From Lentzea indica (lineage in GTDB: Bacteria > Actinomycetota > Actinomycetes > Mycobacteriales > Pseudonocardiaceae), in contig NZ_VSRL01000014.1 in NCBI RefSeq assembly GCF_012184385.1, forward strand, positions 1 through 64,000: a stretch of DNA of 64,000 bases, in the 5' to 3' direction. The notes under the pieces are model-generated. The model was given only the letters and a program-made list of their open reading frames with translations, was not told the origin of the DNA and did no database searches. The position numbers and the translations under genes were made by a program. Positions 36,514 to 47,557 of the stretch are shown one piece after another; positions within the stretch are counted from its first letter, which is position 1, and every line of letters begins with the position of its first letter.

Positions 36514-38284
36514 GTGAGCGATCAACGTAACTCGACGATCAGGACCTTGCGGAGGCTGTGGCCGTACGTTCGGCCGCACCGCGCACGGATGGCTGTCGTG
36601 CTGTCGGCGACCATGCTCGCGATGCTGTGCGGTCTCGGCATCCCACTGCTCACGCAGCGCATCGTCGACGGTCCGATCCAGAACAAACAGACGGCGCTGC
36701 TCCCGTGGCTGATCGTGGGCGTGCTGGCGCTCGGGATCAGCGAGGCGGCGCTGTTCTACATCCGCCGCAAGATCGTCGCTCGGCCCGCGGCCGAGGTCGA
36801 GGCGCGCATGCGGTTCGACCTGTACCAGCACCTGCAGCGACTGCCGGTGGCGTTCCACGACCGATGGCAGTCGGGTCAGCTGCTGTCCCGCGCGACGAAC
36901 GACCTCACGACCGTGCGGCGGTTCGTCGCGTTCGCGATCGTCTTCCTGATCGTGAACAGTCTGGTCGTGCTGATCGGGCTGGGCATCATCGCGGCGCTCT
37001 CGCCGTGGCTGCTGATCGTGTCGCTGTGCGGCTCGTTGCCGTTGATCGTCATCTCGTTCTTCTTCGAGTCGAAGTTCAAGGTCATCGCACGCAGGGCGCA
37101 GGACCAGGCGGGCGACCTGACCACGACGGTCGAGGAGTCGGTGCTCGGCATCCGGGTGCTCAAGGCGTTCGGGCGCGGGCCCGAGCTGTCGAAGCGGTTC
37201 CTGGCGCAGGCCCGTGAGCTGCGGGGAACCGAGCTGAAGAAGATCTCGATCCTGGCCGCGCTGTGGTCGGTGCTGATCGTGCTGCCGGAGCTGTCGATCG
37301 CGGGCATGCTCGGCGTCGGCGCCATCGGCATCATCAACGGCACGATGACGGTGGGCACGCTGGTCGCGGCCGTCGCGGTGAGCGCGTACCTGCGCTGGCC
37401 GATCGACTCCATCGGCTGGCTGCTGGCGGAGACGAACCAGTCGGCCTCGGCGCTGGAACGCTACTGGGAGGTCATCGACTCCCCAGTGGCGATCACCAGT
37501 CCGGCCTCGCCCTCGCCGGTGCCCACGCCGCTGCGCGGGCATGTGCGGTTCGAGGGCGTGCGGTTCGCGTTCGAGGACGGCCGTGAGGTGCTCGCGGGCG
37601 TGGATCTCGATCTGCGGCCCGGCGAGACCCTGGCGCTCGTCGGTGCGACCGGCTCCGGCAAGACGACGCTGACCGCGCTGGTGCCGCGGCTGGCCGACGT
37701 GACGGGCGGCCGGGTCACGATCGACGGCGTCGACGTGCGGGATCTGTCGCTGGAGGACCTGCGGACCGTGGTCGGCACCGCGTTCGAGGAACCGGTGCTG
37801 TTCTCGGCGTCGGTCACCGAGAACGTGGCGCTGGGCGTGCCTGACGTCGACGAGGCGCGAGTGCGCGAGGCGCTGCGGGTGGCCAAGGCCGAGGAGTTCG
37901 TGGACGCGCTGCCGTGGGGTATCGCGACCCGCATCGGCGAGCAGGGCCTGTCGCTGTCCGGTGGTCAGCGGCAACGGCTGGCGCTGGCCCGCGCGGTCGT
38001 CGGCAGGCCGGCGGTGCTGGTGCTGGACGACCGTTGTCGGCGCTGGACGTCACACCGACGGCCGAGGTGGAAGCGGCGCTGCGACGGGTGTTGCACGGCG
38101 TCACGGCGCTGGTCGTGGCGCACCGCCCGTCGACGGTCCAGCTCGCGACCGCGTCGCGATGCTGGTCGACGGCAAGATCGCCGCGATCGGCTCGCACCGG
38201 AAGTTGCTGGAAGTCAACGAGGAATATCGACGTCTTCTGTCCAGCATGGACGACGAGAAGATCGAAGAGGAGGTGGCGTCGTGA
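36514..38284 (+). CDS. Heterodimeric ABC exporter subunit A, apparent frameshifts near 38031 and 38146
   Basis: About 590 residues after repair. The transmembrane domain covers residues ~20-315 (about six helices). The ATPase has Walker [16 protein letters not shown], signature [18 protein letters not shown] and Walker B VLVLDD. Two single-base deletions (C near 38031, G near 38146) break the frame; the correct reading gives [19 protein letters not shown] and then [17 protein letters not shown] before the stop at 38282-38284. Asp follows the Walker B aspartate where Glu is usual, typical of the degenerate half of heterodimeric exporters. Start GTG has GAGGGGG. Confidence 0.88.
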
Positions 38285-40119
38285 GTGATGTCGTTGTGGC
38301 TCAACAAGAAGAAGAATGGCGCGGCGTCGCCGCCGAGGAGATCGACGAGATCTCGCACTCGACGGGCCTGCGCCTGCAAGCCCGCTCGCGCAAGCTGCTG
38401 GGTTCGCTGCTGCGCCCGCACGTCGGCCGCACGTCGCTGGCGATCGCCGCGGTGGTCGGTGGCAACCTCGCGAACCTCGCGGGGCCGCTGCTGATCGCCG
38501 CCGCGATCGACAAGGGCATCCCGGCCGCGATGGGCGGCGGCGCCTCGATCCTGGTGTGGTGCGTGGCCGGCTACGCGGTCTGCGCGGTGCTGACGACGTT
38601 CCTGCGCTGGGCGTTCCTGCGGGTCTCCGGCCGCGTCGGCCAGGACCTGCTGCTGGACCTGCGCGGGCGGATCTTCCGGCACTCGCAGCGGTTGTCCGTG
38701 GGCTTTCACGAGTCCTACACGTCCGGCAAGGTCATCTCACGGCTGACCAGCGACGTCGACGCGTTGCAGGACCTGCTGGAAGAGGGCCTGGACAGCCTGT
38801 TCAACGCCGCTCTGTCGGTGGCGGGCATCGCGGTGATCCTGATCTGGCTCGACGCACCGCTGGCCATGGTCGTGGTCGCCGGCTTCCTGCCGCTGTACTT
38901 CATCTGGCGCTGGTTCCGCCGTCGCTCGATGGAGGCCTACCGAGGCACGCGCGGCGCCATCGCCAAGATCATCGTCCAGTTCGTCGAGTCCATGAACGGC
39001 ATCCGCGCGGTGCAGGCGTTCCGACGCCAGCCCCGCAACGAGCAGATCATGAAGGGCTTCAACGGCCAGTTCCGCGACGCGAACACCGACGCGCTGGGCG
39101 TGATGGCCACGTTCGTCGCCACGATCCGCGTCATCGGCAACGTGTCACTGGCCATCGTCCTGGCCTGGGGCGCCTACCGAGTGGCGGGCGGCGCACTGGA
39201 ACTGGGCGTGCTCGCGGCGTTCACGCTGTACCTGCGCCGCTTCTACGACCCGTTCGACGAGCTGGCGATGTTCGCGAACTCGTACTCCTCCGCCACGGCC
39301 GCGCTGGAGAAGATCTCCGGCGTCCTGGAGGAGAAGCCGTCGGTGCCGGAACCCGCGTCCCCGGTGGCTCTGCCGCACGCACGGGGCGCCGTCCGGTTCG
39401 CCGACGTCGAGTTCCAGTACCCCGGCGCGTCCCGGCTGGTGCTTCCGCGCTTCTCGCTGGACGTGCCTGCCGGCGAGACCGTGGCACTGGTCGGCGCGAC
39501 CGGTGCCGGCAAGACCACGCTGGCCAAGCTCGTCGCCAGGTTCTACGACCCGTCGGCGGGCTCGGTGCAGCTCGACGGCCACGACCTGCGCTCGATCGCC
39601 GACACGGACCTGCGCCGCGCCGTGGTGATGGTGACCCAGGAGAACTTCCTGTTCTCCGGCTCGGTCGCGGACAACATCGCCCTGGGACGTCCGTCGGCAT
39701 CTCGGGCCGAGGTCGAAGCCGCGGCCGCGGAGGTGGGCGCGCACGAGTTCATCGCCGCCCTCCCCGACGGCTACGACACGGACGTCCGCAAACGAGGCGG
39801 TCGCCTGTCCGCAGGCCAGCGCCAGATGGTCGCCTTCGCCCGCGCTTTCCTGGCCGACCCGGCGGTACTGGTCCTGGATGAGGCAACATCATCGCTGGAC
39901 GTGCCCACCGAACGCGCCGTGCAGGCCGCCCTGGAGACAGTGCTGGCCGACCGGACGGCGTTCATCATCGCCCACCGCCTGTCCACGGTCCTGATCGCAG
40001 ACCGCGTACTGGTGCTGGATGGTGGCATTGTGGTGGAAGACGGCTCCCCAGAGGAGCTGATCGGTGAGCGGGGCCGGTTCGCCGCCCTGCACACGGCCTG
40101 GCGCGACTCGCTCGCCTAG
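38281..40119 (+). CDS. Heterodimeric ABC exporter subunit B
   Basis: 612 residues from a GTG overlapping the previous stop (GTGA). The transmembrane domain covers residues ~50-340. The ATPase has Walker [15 protein letters not shown], signature [16 protein letters not shown] and Walker [13 protein letters not shown] with the catalytic Glu, and H-loop AHRLSTV. This is the catalytically complete half. Together with subunit A it should form a multidrug or lipid exporter. A 16-bp hairpin terminator follows at 40127-40167. Confidence 0.94.
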   Translation: MSDVVVAQQEEEWRGVAAEEIDEISHSTGLRLQARSRKLLGSLLRPHVGRTSLAIAAVVGGNLANLAGPLLIAAAIDKGIPAAMGGGASILVWCVAGYAVCAVLTTFLRWAFLRVSGRVGQDLLLDLRGRIFRHSQRLSVGFHESYTSGKVISRLTSDVDALQDLLEEGLDSLFNAALSVAGIAVILIWLDAPLAMVVVAGFLPLYFIWRWFRRRSMEAYRGTRGAIAKIIVQFVESMNGIRAVQAFRRQPRNEQIMKGFNGQFRDANTDALGVMATFVATIRVIGNVSLAIVLAWGAYRVAGGALELGVLAAFTLYLRRFYDPFDELAMFANSYSSATAALEKISGVLEEKPSVPEPASPVALPHARGAVRFADVEFQYPGASRLVLPRFSLDVPAGETVALVGATGAGKTTLAKLVARFYDPSAGSVQLDGHDLRSIADTDLRRAVVMVTQENFLFSGSVADNIALGRPSASRAEVEAAAAEVGAHEFIAALPDGYDTDVRKRGGRLSAGQRQMVAFARAFLADPAVLVLDEATSSLDVPTERAVQAALETVLADRTAFIIAHRLSTVLIADRVLVLDGGIVVEDGSPEELIGERGRFAALHTAWRDSLA

Positions 40120-40126
40120 GTCTGTG

Positions 40127-40167
40127 GTCGCGTTCGCGCCAATGGGGATCTGGCGCGAACGCGACCT
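40127..40167. terminator. Hairpin terminator after the ABC exporter operon
   Basis: A perfect 16-bp stem (40127-40142 with 40152-40167) with a 9-nt loop begins 8 bp after the stop. There is no T-run, as is common for actinobacterial terminators. Confidence 0.75.
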
Positions 40168-40257
40168 CACGACTTCCAGCCGGCGCTCAGCCGTTCTCGC
40201 AATCCAGAGCCGTCCGATAGGTTCACCCGCGAAGCTCCAAAAGACCTAGGAGGGTTC

Positions 40258-40863
40258 GTGGAGTTGCGAGTCCGGGACGGCCGCGCCGTGCTCGCCGGGG
40301 AGGACGAGTCCGGTGAGCGCGAGGTCGACCCGCACAGCCTGCCCCTCGGCGCCGATCTCGCCGAGGCCCTGCACGAGTGGGCGAAGGTCGCCGACGCGGT
40401 GGTGCGCACCGAGACACCGGCCGACGGCGTGGCCAGCGCGCTGGTCACCCGCAGAGGCAAGCAACTCGCGGGCAGAATCGCGTCAGTCATGAACGCACCT
40501 GTCCGCTACACCGATCCGGTCAGCGGAGAGCTGGTCAGCGTCGACGTGCCGGAAGCGCCCGTCAAAGCCGCGTCCAGAGTCGAGACGGTGGTCGAGGACG
40601 AACCCGAGCCGACGCCGTGGGGCACCGGGCTCACGGTCAGCGTCATCACGGCGGCGATCGTCACGGTGACCGTGGTGTCGCTGTCGCTGGGTCTGGGCGA
40701 GACCAGCAGGTGGCTTGCGCTCATCGCGAACGTGCTGGTCGTCGGCGGTCTGGCGCCGTCGGTGTGGCTGGGCCGCAAGGTTCCGGTGTGGCGCTGGGTC
40801 GCGTACGGCGTCGTCACCGGCGTGATCGTCGCCTGGCTCTCGCTGATCCTGACACTGCTCTAA
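40258..40863 (+). CDS. DUF2537 membrane protein
   Basis: 201 residues from GTG with AGGAGGG upstream. The soluble N-terminal part is ~115 residues; the C-terminal part has three hydrophobic segments, including VSVITAAIVTVTVVSLSLGLG and WVAYGVVTGVIVAWLSLILTLL. The family (DUF2537) is actinobacterial and is commonly adjacent to the SpoU methyltransferase, as here (convergent, 12 bp between stops). Function unknown. Confidence 0.82.
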   Translation: MELRVRDGRAVLAGEDESGEREVDPHSLPLGADLAEALHEWAKVADAVVRTETPADGVASALVTRRGKQLAGRIASVMNAPVRYTDPVSGELVSVDVPEAPVKAASRVETVVEDEPEPTPWGTGLTVSVITAAIVTVTVVSLSLGLGETSRWLALIANVLVVGGLAPSVWLGRKVPVWRWVAYGVVTGVIVAWLSLILTLL

Positions 40864-40875
40864 AGCGACGCTGCT

Positions 40876-41667
40876 CTAAAGCAGGGCGTAGAACGCCACC
40901 GCGCCCGCGGTGGCGACGTTGAGCGAATCCACGCCTGACGCCATCGGGATCCGCACCGCCACGTCCGCCGCCGCGATCGCCTCGTCGGTCAGCCCCGGCC
41001 CCTCGGAGCCCAGCAGCACCGCCACTCGACGTCCGCGCAGACCCGCGTCCGCAAGATGCAGGGCCGACGCGCGCGGCGTCAGAGCGGCAACTGTGAACCC
41101 CTTGTGCCGCAACATGTTCAGCGCCGCGGGCCACTCATCCGTGGTAGCGAACGGCACGCGCAGCACGTGGCCCATCGACACCCGCACACTGCGTCGATAC
41201 AGCGGATCGCTGCAGCCAGGGCCCAGAACGACGCCGTCCACGCCCAGGGCCGCGGCGTTGCGGAAGATCGAACCCAGGTTCTCGTGGTCACCCACGCCCT
41301 CCAGCACGGCGAGCCGGCGCGCGCCGGAGACCAGCTCGTCGAACGACACCGCGGGAGCGCGATCAGCCGCGGCCAGCACACCCCTGTTCAGGTGAAATCC
41401 GACGACCGACGCCATGACCTCAGCCGACGTCACGTAAGCGGGAACGTCCAGGTCAGAGAGGTCGAGCGCCTCGATCCGCCGCCTCACCCCGAGCAATCCG
41501 CGCACCGGGTACGGCGAAGCCAGCAGGCGTTCCACCACCACGACACCCTCGGCGATCACGAGACCGCGCCCACCTGGCCTGTCAGGCCTGCGGTCGGCCG
41601 TCGAGAGGTCGCGAAAGTCGTCCAACCTCGCATCAGCCGGGTCGTTGATCTCGATCACCTTCGCCAC
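40876..41667 (-). CDS. SpoU/TrmH-family RNA 2'-O-methyltransferase
   Basis: 263 residues with the SPOUT knot motifs LEGVGDHENLGSIFRNAAALGVDGVVLG (motif 1), VAVLLGSEGPGLTDEAI (motif 2) and PMASGVDSLNVATAGAVAFYALL (motif 3). It methylates rRNA or tRNA ribose using SAM. The GTG at 41667 fits the natural N-terminus MAKVIEINDPADARLDDFRDL. An upstream in-frame extension adds an unlikely Pro/Cys-rich leader. It is convergent with DUF2537. Confidence 0.92.
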   Translation of the reverse strand: MAKVIEINDPADARLDDFRDLSTADRRPDRPGGRGLVIAEGVVVVERLLASPYPVRGLLGVRRRIEALDLSDLDVPAYVTSAEVMASVVGFHLNRGVLAAADRAPAVSFDELVSGARRLAVLEGVGDHENLGSIFRNAAALGVDGVVLGPGCSDPLYRRSVRVSMGHVLRVPFATTDEWPAALNMLRHKGFTVAALTPRASALHLADAGLRGRRVAVLLGSEGPGLTDEAIAAADVAVRIPMASGVDSLNVATAGAVAFYALL

Positions 41668-41876
41668 GCCGGAAGTTTCGCATCCGACCGGATGTGGAAC
41701 AGGCGAGGTAGTCCGGAGGACGGAACCGCACACACCCGACCAGCGGATGATCGCTGGTTGTTACCTCGATGTGACAGAGAGCACCGATTTGGGCGATGTA
41801 TAGGAGGTTTCCGCTGTGTCACGTTGAGCGTTCCGCCTGGCCCGCGCCCACCGGCGCCGAGCGAAGGGGTAGCGGC

Positions 41877-43373
41877 ATGGGAAGCGAAGTGTCCAGCCGC
41901 ACGTTCACCAGAGACGATCGCCAGCGCTACCGCGAAAAGATGCAGCGGAGTCTCGACGCATTGGCCACGATGCTGGCAGAAGACACATTTTCCTTTCCCC
42001 GTCGGCAGATGGGGCTCGAGATCGAGTTGAACCTCGTCGACGACGCGATGCGGCCGGCGATGGCGAACTCGGAGGTGCTCGAGAAGATCGACGATCCTTC
42101 GTACACGCTCGAGCTGGGCCAGCAGAACCTGGAGATCAACGTCCCACCGCGCGAACTGGCCGGCGGCGAGATGCTCGGCCTGGAGGAGGAGCTGCGCGAG
42201 TCGCTCGACAGCGCCGACTCGAAGGCCCATGACGTGGGCGCCAACCTCGCCATGATCGGCGTGCTGCCCACGTTGCGAGAACGGCACTTCGACAGGAAGT
42301 GGCTCTCCGACAGCCCGAGGTACGCCCTCCTCAACGACACCATCTTCGCCGCGCGTGGCGAGGAGATGGTGCTGCAGATGGAGGGCCCCGCGATGCCGGG
42401 CAAAGGGCCGGAGAGCCTCCTCAGCTACGCGGAGTCGATCCTGCCAGAAGCCGCCTGCACCTCGGTGCAGCTGCACCTGCAGGTCGAGCCGACCGACTTC
42501 GCCGCGCACTGGAACGCCGCCCAGTGCCTGGCCGGTGTTCAGGTCGCCATCGCCGCGAACTCGGCTTTCCTGCTGGGCAAAGCGCTCTGGCACGAGACCC
42601 GCATCCCGCTGTTCCAGCAGGCCACGGACACCCGACCGGACGAGCTGAAGAACCAGGGCGTCCGTCCGCGCGTGTGGTTCGGTGAACGGTGGATCACGTC
42701 GATCTTCGACCTGTTCGAGGAGAACGTGCGCTACTTCCCCAGCCTGTTGCCCGAAACCGACGACGAGGACCCGATCGAGACCCTCGAAGCCGGTGGCGCG
42801 CCTCGTCTTTCCGAGCTGCGCCTGCACAACGGCACGATCTGGCGTTGGAACCGCCCGGTTTACGACGTCGTGGACGGCGTGCCGCACCTGCGCGTGGAAA
42901 ACCGCGTCCTGCCCGCGGGCCCGACAGTTCTCGACACGATGGCCAACGCGGCCTTCTTCTACGGCACCCAGCGCGCACTCGCCGCGCAGGAACGTCCACT
43001 GTGGACGCAGATGTCGTTCCAGGCGGCGGAGGAGAACCTCTACACCGGCGCACGGCACGGCATGAACGCCCAGCTGTACTGGCCGGGCATCGGCTGGATC
43101 CCGCCGGACGAGCTGGTGCTGCGCAGGCTCCTGCCGATGGCACACGAGGGCCTTCGCGACTGCGGTGTGTCCGACGAGGCGCGCGAACGCTACCTCGGTG
43201 TGATCGAGCAGCGCTGCCTCGCGCGGCGCACGGGATCGTCGTGGCAGCGAGAAACCGTTGCGCTGCTTGAGGAACGCGGCCTGTCCCGGGAAGCGGCGTT
43301 GCCCGGGATGCTCAAGCGGTACATGGAGCTCATGCACGCCGGCGAGCCGGTGCACACGTGGAACGTGGGCTAG
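41877..43373 (+). CDS. Glutamate-cysteine ligase-family protein (GCS2)
   Basis: 498 residues. The N-terminus has MGLEIELNLVDDAMRPA, the Glu motif of GCS2 ligases, then VLEKIDDPSYTLELGQQNLEIN and later FFYGTQRALAAQ and ENLYTGARHGMNAQLYW. Such proteins make gamma-glutamyl amides (gamma-glutamylcysteine or related) using ATP. Actinobacteria in this order use mycothiol and ergothioneine rather than glutathione, so an EgtA-like or other gamma-glutamyl role is possible. It starts with GAAGGGG upstream. Its stop overlaps the convergent PBP-like gene by 4 bp. Confidence 0.88.
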   Translation: MGSEVSSRTFTRDDRQRYREKMQRSLDALATMLAEDTFSFPRRQMGLEIELNLVDDAMRPAMANSEVLEKIDDPSYTLELGQQNLEINVPPRELAGGEMLGLEEELRESLDSADSKAHDVGANLAMIGVLPTLRERHFDRKWLSDSPRYALLNDTIFAARGEEMVLQMEGPAMPGKGPESLLSYAESILPEAACTSVQLHLQVEPTDFAAHWNAAQCLAGVQVAIAANSAFLLGKALWHETRIPLFQQATDTRPDELKNQGVRPRVWFGERWITSIFDLFEENVRYFPSLLPETDDEDPIETLEAGGAPRLSELRLHNGTIWRWNRPVYDVVDGVPHLRVENRVLPAGPTVLDTMANAAFFYGTQRALAAQERPLWTQMSFQAAEENLYTGARHGMNAQLYWPGIGWIPPDELVLRRLLPMAHEGLRDCGVSDEARERYLGVIEQRCLARRTGSSWQRETVALLEERGLSREAALPGMLKRYMELMHAGEPVHTWNVG

Positions 43374-44181
43374 GGCTGGAGATTCTGCTGGAACTTCTGC
43401 CAGACGGTCTTGGGCAGGCCGGCGTCAACGGCGCCGCCGGCCTCGTCCCCGCCGACGAACACCGACACCGACAGCTCCGGGGTGTACCCGATCATCCACG
43501 CGTGCCGAATCCTGGCAGGGTCGTCCAGCGGCCACACACCGGGACGGCACACCATCACGGGATTGCTGCCGCAGACGGGGTCGTCCCTCAGAACCTGAGC
43601 GACCTGGTTCGCGATCTCCTTGCTGCGCAAGGGATCCCGGTCGAACGCGGGTTGTGGGGTGTCCAGCACCCGGTACAGCGTCGCGCCGTTCACGTCGGTG
43701 ACGTGCGTGATGAAGTGGGCGTCGCGGTGCACGCCTTCCGCGGCGAACGTCGCATACGCGGACGCCAGGTCGAGCGTCTTGCCCTCCTGCAACGCCGCAA
43801 CGGCGGTGAACGGGAAGAACGCCGAACCGGGTTCCTTCACCACACCGCCGGCGTGGTCCACAGCGGGGTCGTTGCCCGGCGCGTAGGCCTTCACCGCGCC
43901 ACTGGCGGAGTCGACGGAGGTCACCGAGTAACGCAACGGCGCCCCTGACTGCGCGGCAGCCGTCTCGCGGATCGCCGCCGTCGCACCGGACTGCGCCTTC
44001 GGGTTGATCGTCGTCACCACGATGGCACCGGTCCGGCGGAGCTTGTCCAGCGACAGCGACGCGCGCGTCGCCAGCTCCCTGACCAGCTGCCTGACCAGCG
44101 GCGTCTCCGTTGCCACACCACCACCGCGACAACGGCACCGACCAGAACCAGCGCACCCAGAACGGGCAGGAATCGCTTCAT
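43370..44181 (-). CDS. Degenerate transpeptidase-like protein 1, apparent frameshift near 44113
   Basis: About 270 residues after repair. It starts MKRFLPVLGALVLVGAVVAV, a signal anchor. Restoring one base at 44113-44114 joins it to ATETPLVRQLVRELATRASL. The body matches class A PBP transpeptidase segments (TTINPKAQSGATAA and SAYATFAAEGVHRDAHFITHVTD). The SxxK motif has become PGSAFFPFT, with Lys replaced by Phe, the SxN region is absent and no KTG is seen. It is therefore probably enzymatically inactive. It is a neighbour and paralogue of the next gene. Confidence 0.75.
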
Positions 44182-44196
44182 CGAAGCCCCCAGTGG

Positions 44197-45433
44197 CTAG
44201 ATCCGCTCCACGAACCTCTGCCAGACGGTCTTGGGCAGACCGGTCCCTCTGACCGGCGCGCCGGTCGAGTCGTTCGCCGGTTTCGACGCGTCCGCGCTGC
44301 CGACCATGACGGTGATCGCCATCCGATCGGTGTACCCGACGGTCCAGGCGTGGCTGGTCTCGCCGATCGCGGTGCTCGCCGGCAGGTCGTGCTCAGCAGC
44401 GCGGCACACGGCGTTCGGACAGAGCGTGTTGTCCTTCAGCACGGTCGTGACCTGATCCGCGATCGCCTTGCTCTTCGCGCTGTCGGGGTGGAAGGCGGAC
44501 GCGGTGCTCTTCGTCGACTGGTACAGCGGGTTGCCGGCTTCGTCGGTGACCTTGGTGACGAAGTGCGTCTTGTGGTGCACACCGCCCGCCGCGAACGTCG
44601 CGTACACCGTCGTCAGGTCGAGCGGGCGCATCTGCGCGGTGTCCAGGCCGAGTGAGAGGCCCCCGTTCGGGGTTCCGCCGTCCTCGCCGACGAGCAGCTT
44701 CTTCTCCTCGCCGCCGATGACAACGGCTTCCGGCACACCCGCCTGACGCGCTGCGGCCGCGGTCCGCGGCATCCCGATCTTGTTGACGACCAGGTCGTAC
44801 ATCACGACGTTGCTGGACTTGGCGAGCGCGTCGCGCACCGTGCAGCGTTCACCGCACTTCGCCTTGTCGGTGATGACCGCACCAGCGATCTTGCGCGGCG
44901 CCCTGCCGTCCAGCGTGGTGTCGAGGGTCTGGCCGTTCTGCAGTCCGGCGACGACGTCGACCGGGAAGAACGCCTGCCCCGGCTCCTTCAGCACCCCACC
45001 CGCGTAATCGGTCTTGTCCTCGCCCCGCGGCGCCCGGCACGTAGGCCACGACTCCGCCGGTGGCCGGATCGACGGCGGTCAGCGAATACCGCAGCGTTCC
45101 CGGCTGGGCAGGCGCGGTCATCTCGAGCGCGGTGAGCCCCGCGGCCTGCGCCTTGGGGTCGATCGTCGTCATGACGGTCGCGGCGGCTCTCCGCAGATCA
45201 TCCGGTTTGAAGGAACCTTGTGCGCGCAGCTCGGCCAGCACCTGCAGCACGAGCGGCGACTTCGGATCGCCGTCGCGACTGCTCCACAGCGGCGACCCGT
45301 CCGCGTACTGCACCACGAAGTCCTTCAGCGGTGCCGGCGGTGGCGGTGGCGCGTCCGACCGTTGCCAGACCACCACCGCAACGACGGCACCGACCAGCAC
45401 GAGCGCACCCAGAACAGGCAGCAAACACTTCAC
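44197..45433 (-). CDS. Degenerate transpeptidase-like protein 2, apparent frameshift near 45023-45026
   Basis: About 410 residues after repair, starting from GTG with MKCLLPVLGALVLVGAVVAVV, nearly identical to the paralogue. A Pro-rich linker precedes TTIDPKAQAAGLTALE. An extra C in 45023-45026 breaks the frame; removing it gives VPGAAGEDKTDYAGGVLKEPG. The SxxK site is degenerate (PGQAFFPVD), AKSSNVVMYDL keeps an SxN-like motif, and the KTG region reads AIGETSHAWTVGYT. So two of three catalytic motifs are lost. Probable role: a cell-envelope scaffold or sensor; unproven. Confidence 0.78.
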
Positions 45434-45467
45434 AGAACTGCCCCAGAGCACATCCCCGGGGGTCAAT

Positions 45468-45878
45468 CTAGCGGCGGCGTCCAGCCTTCAGCGGTGCAAC
45501 GTCAGCACCGTCGTGGGAGATCCGGCACTCGTCCGGCGTCACGGCCTCGACCGCCAGCGTCAGCTCGCCCTTCACGCCCGTGTAGATCGACTCACCGCGG
45601 GACGCCAGCGAGGCGTGCACGCGGTTCGAGTCGGTGAAGTCGCGCTCGTCCTTCACGCGCTTCTTGCCCGTCTCCTCCGGCCGGGTCGCGCTGCGGAGGT
45701 TGACCTCCAGCCAGGCCGCGACCTCGGCGGGCGAGGTCAGCACTTCCTCAGGGGTGCGCTCGAGCCGGACCTGCCGAGGAGAGGCGTGGTCGAGCGACGT
45801 GTGCTCCACATAGGCGTGCCAGTGGGTGTTGCGCATTGACCAGGTCTGTTCGACCGGCCAGTCCTCCTCGGTGGTCAT
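45468..45878 (-). CDS. Hypothetical protein
   Basis: 136 residues with no membrane segment. Recognisable segments are SMRNTHWHAYVEHTSLDHASP and GKKRVKDERDFTDSNRVH; the end is basic (KAGRRR). I do not recognise a family. Its ATG overlaps the stop of the ABC-F gene (ATGA), which supports a real, co-transcribed gene. It is followed by the transpeptidase-like pair on the same strand. Confidence 0.65.
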   Translation of the reverse strand: MTTEEDWPVEQTWSMRNTHWHAYVEHTSLDHASPRQVRLERTPEEVLTSPAEVAAWLEVNLRSATRPEETGKKRVKDERDFTDSNRVHASLASRGESIYTGVKGELTLAVEAVTPDECRISHDGADVAPLKAGRRR

Positions 45879-47526
45879 GCCCCATATCTTCCACCCTTAA
45901 CACGAGGAAACGTGAGGAGGTCGCACACGTTGATCTCGCGATCCACTCGCACGGCCGAAGCGAGCCTCCGATCGTGCGTGACCAGCAACAACGTTCCCTC
46001 GTACGTTTCCAACGCCTGTTCCAGCTGTTCGATTGCCGGCAAATCGAGATGGTTCGTAGGTTCGTCGAGCACCAAACAGGTCGTGCCGCGAGCTTGGAGC
46101 AAGGCCAAGCCCGCGCGCGTGCGTTCACCCGGCGAGAGCTCCCGCGCCGGCGGCAGCACGCTGTCCGCGCCCAGCCGGAACTTCGCGAGCAGGGTGCGCA
46201 CCTCGACGTCCTGCAGCCCGGTCGCGTCCGCCACGATCCGCAACGCCGAGTCGTCGCTCGCGAACTCTGCCCTGAGCTGGTCGACCTCCCCGATCACGAC
46301 ACCCGGCCCGATCGAGCGGCACCCGACACCAGCGGAATCCGGCCGAGGAGCGCACCGAGCAGCGTCGACTTGCCGGAGCCGTTCGGTCCGGTGATCCGCC
46401 ACCGCTCTCCCCCGCCGATCGTGAGATCGATCGGCCCGAGCGTCACGTCGCCGCGGCTGACCACGGCCTGGCGCAACGTGAACGCGACGGAGCTGCCGCG
46501 CCCGGCGGACGGCAGGGTGAGCCGCAGTTCCCACGCCTCACGCGGCTCCTCCGCGACCTCCAACCGTTCCAGCTGACGGTCCACAACGGACGCTTTGGCC
46601 ATCAGGTTCTCCGCCGCCTGCTTGCGGCCCGCACGGATGTTCTTGTCCGGCTCGTCGTTGCGCGCCTTGGCGTTGCCCGCACGCCGCACACCCTGCCGCG
46701 ACCACTCCTTGACCTGCCGGCTGCGCTGCACCAGCGAGTCGCGCTTGGTCGCGTACGCCTCGTACTCCTCCTGCGCGCGGCGGCCCGCGTTCGCCTTCTC
46801 CTCGACGTAGGCGTCCCAGCCGCCGCCGAACACGGCGAGCTTGTGCGAGAACTCGTCGAGCTCTGCGATCGCGGTCGTGGTGCGCGCCAGGAACTCCCGG
46901 TCGTGACTCACCAGCACGATCGCGCCCTGATACCCCGTGACGTGGGACTCCAGAAGATCGAGCCCGGTGGCGTCGAGGTCGTTCGTCGGCTCGTCGAGCA
47001 GCAGCACGTCCGCACGCGTCAGCAGCACCGCCGCGAGCCTGAGCCGTGCCTGCTGACCACCCGACAGCTCGTCGGGCGCACGGCCGTCGAGCAGATCGGC
47101 GCTGAGGCCGAGGCGTTCGCAGACGGCGTCCGCGCGTTCGTCGAAGTCACCGGCACCGATGGCGGTCCAGTGGTCGAGCGCGTCCGGGTAGTCCTGCCCG
47201 CCGCCCTCTGCCAGGGCCTCGGCCGAGCGTTGCAGCCACTCGTCCGCCTTCGCGACGCCGGTGCGGCGAGCGAGGTGGTCGCGCAGCGACTCTCCGGGTT
47301 GATGGAGGGTCTCCTGCGTCAGGTGCGCGAGGGTTCCTGTGCTGGAGACGGACCCGGTCTCGGGCTGCAGCTCACCGGAGAGCAGACGGAGCAACGTCGA
47401 CTTGCCGACTCCGTTGGGCGCGATCAGACCGACGCGGTCACCAGGCGAAACATCGAAATCAACCTCCGAGATCACGGTCCTCGGACCGAACGACAGCGAA
47501 ATGTTCCTGGCTGTCAGCACGGACAC
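45875..47526 (-). CDS. ABC-F protein, apparent frameshift near 46319-46321
   Basis: About 550 residues after repair. Two ABC domains without membrane segments define ABC-F. The first has Walker [18 protein letters not shown], signature [16 protein letters not shown] and Walker [12 protein letters not shown]. The linker is Lys/Arg-rich. The second has [16 protein letters not shown] and signature [15 protein letters not shown], then [11 protein letters not shown]. One missing base near 46320 breaks it between GRIPLVSG and [15 protein letters not shown]. Roles include ribosome-associated translation rescue or antibiotic protection. It is divergent from sodA. Confidence 0.88.
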
Positions 47527-47557
47527 GCTTTCGACGCTACGTACCTCCGCAACTGGT

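Noticed and set aside
36514-40119. A single 1201-residue fused ABC exporter
   Set aside because: The fusion arises only because two nearby base losses happen to keep one frame open; the repaired reading gives two genes with a GTGA overlap.
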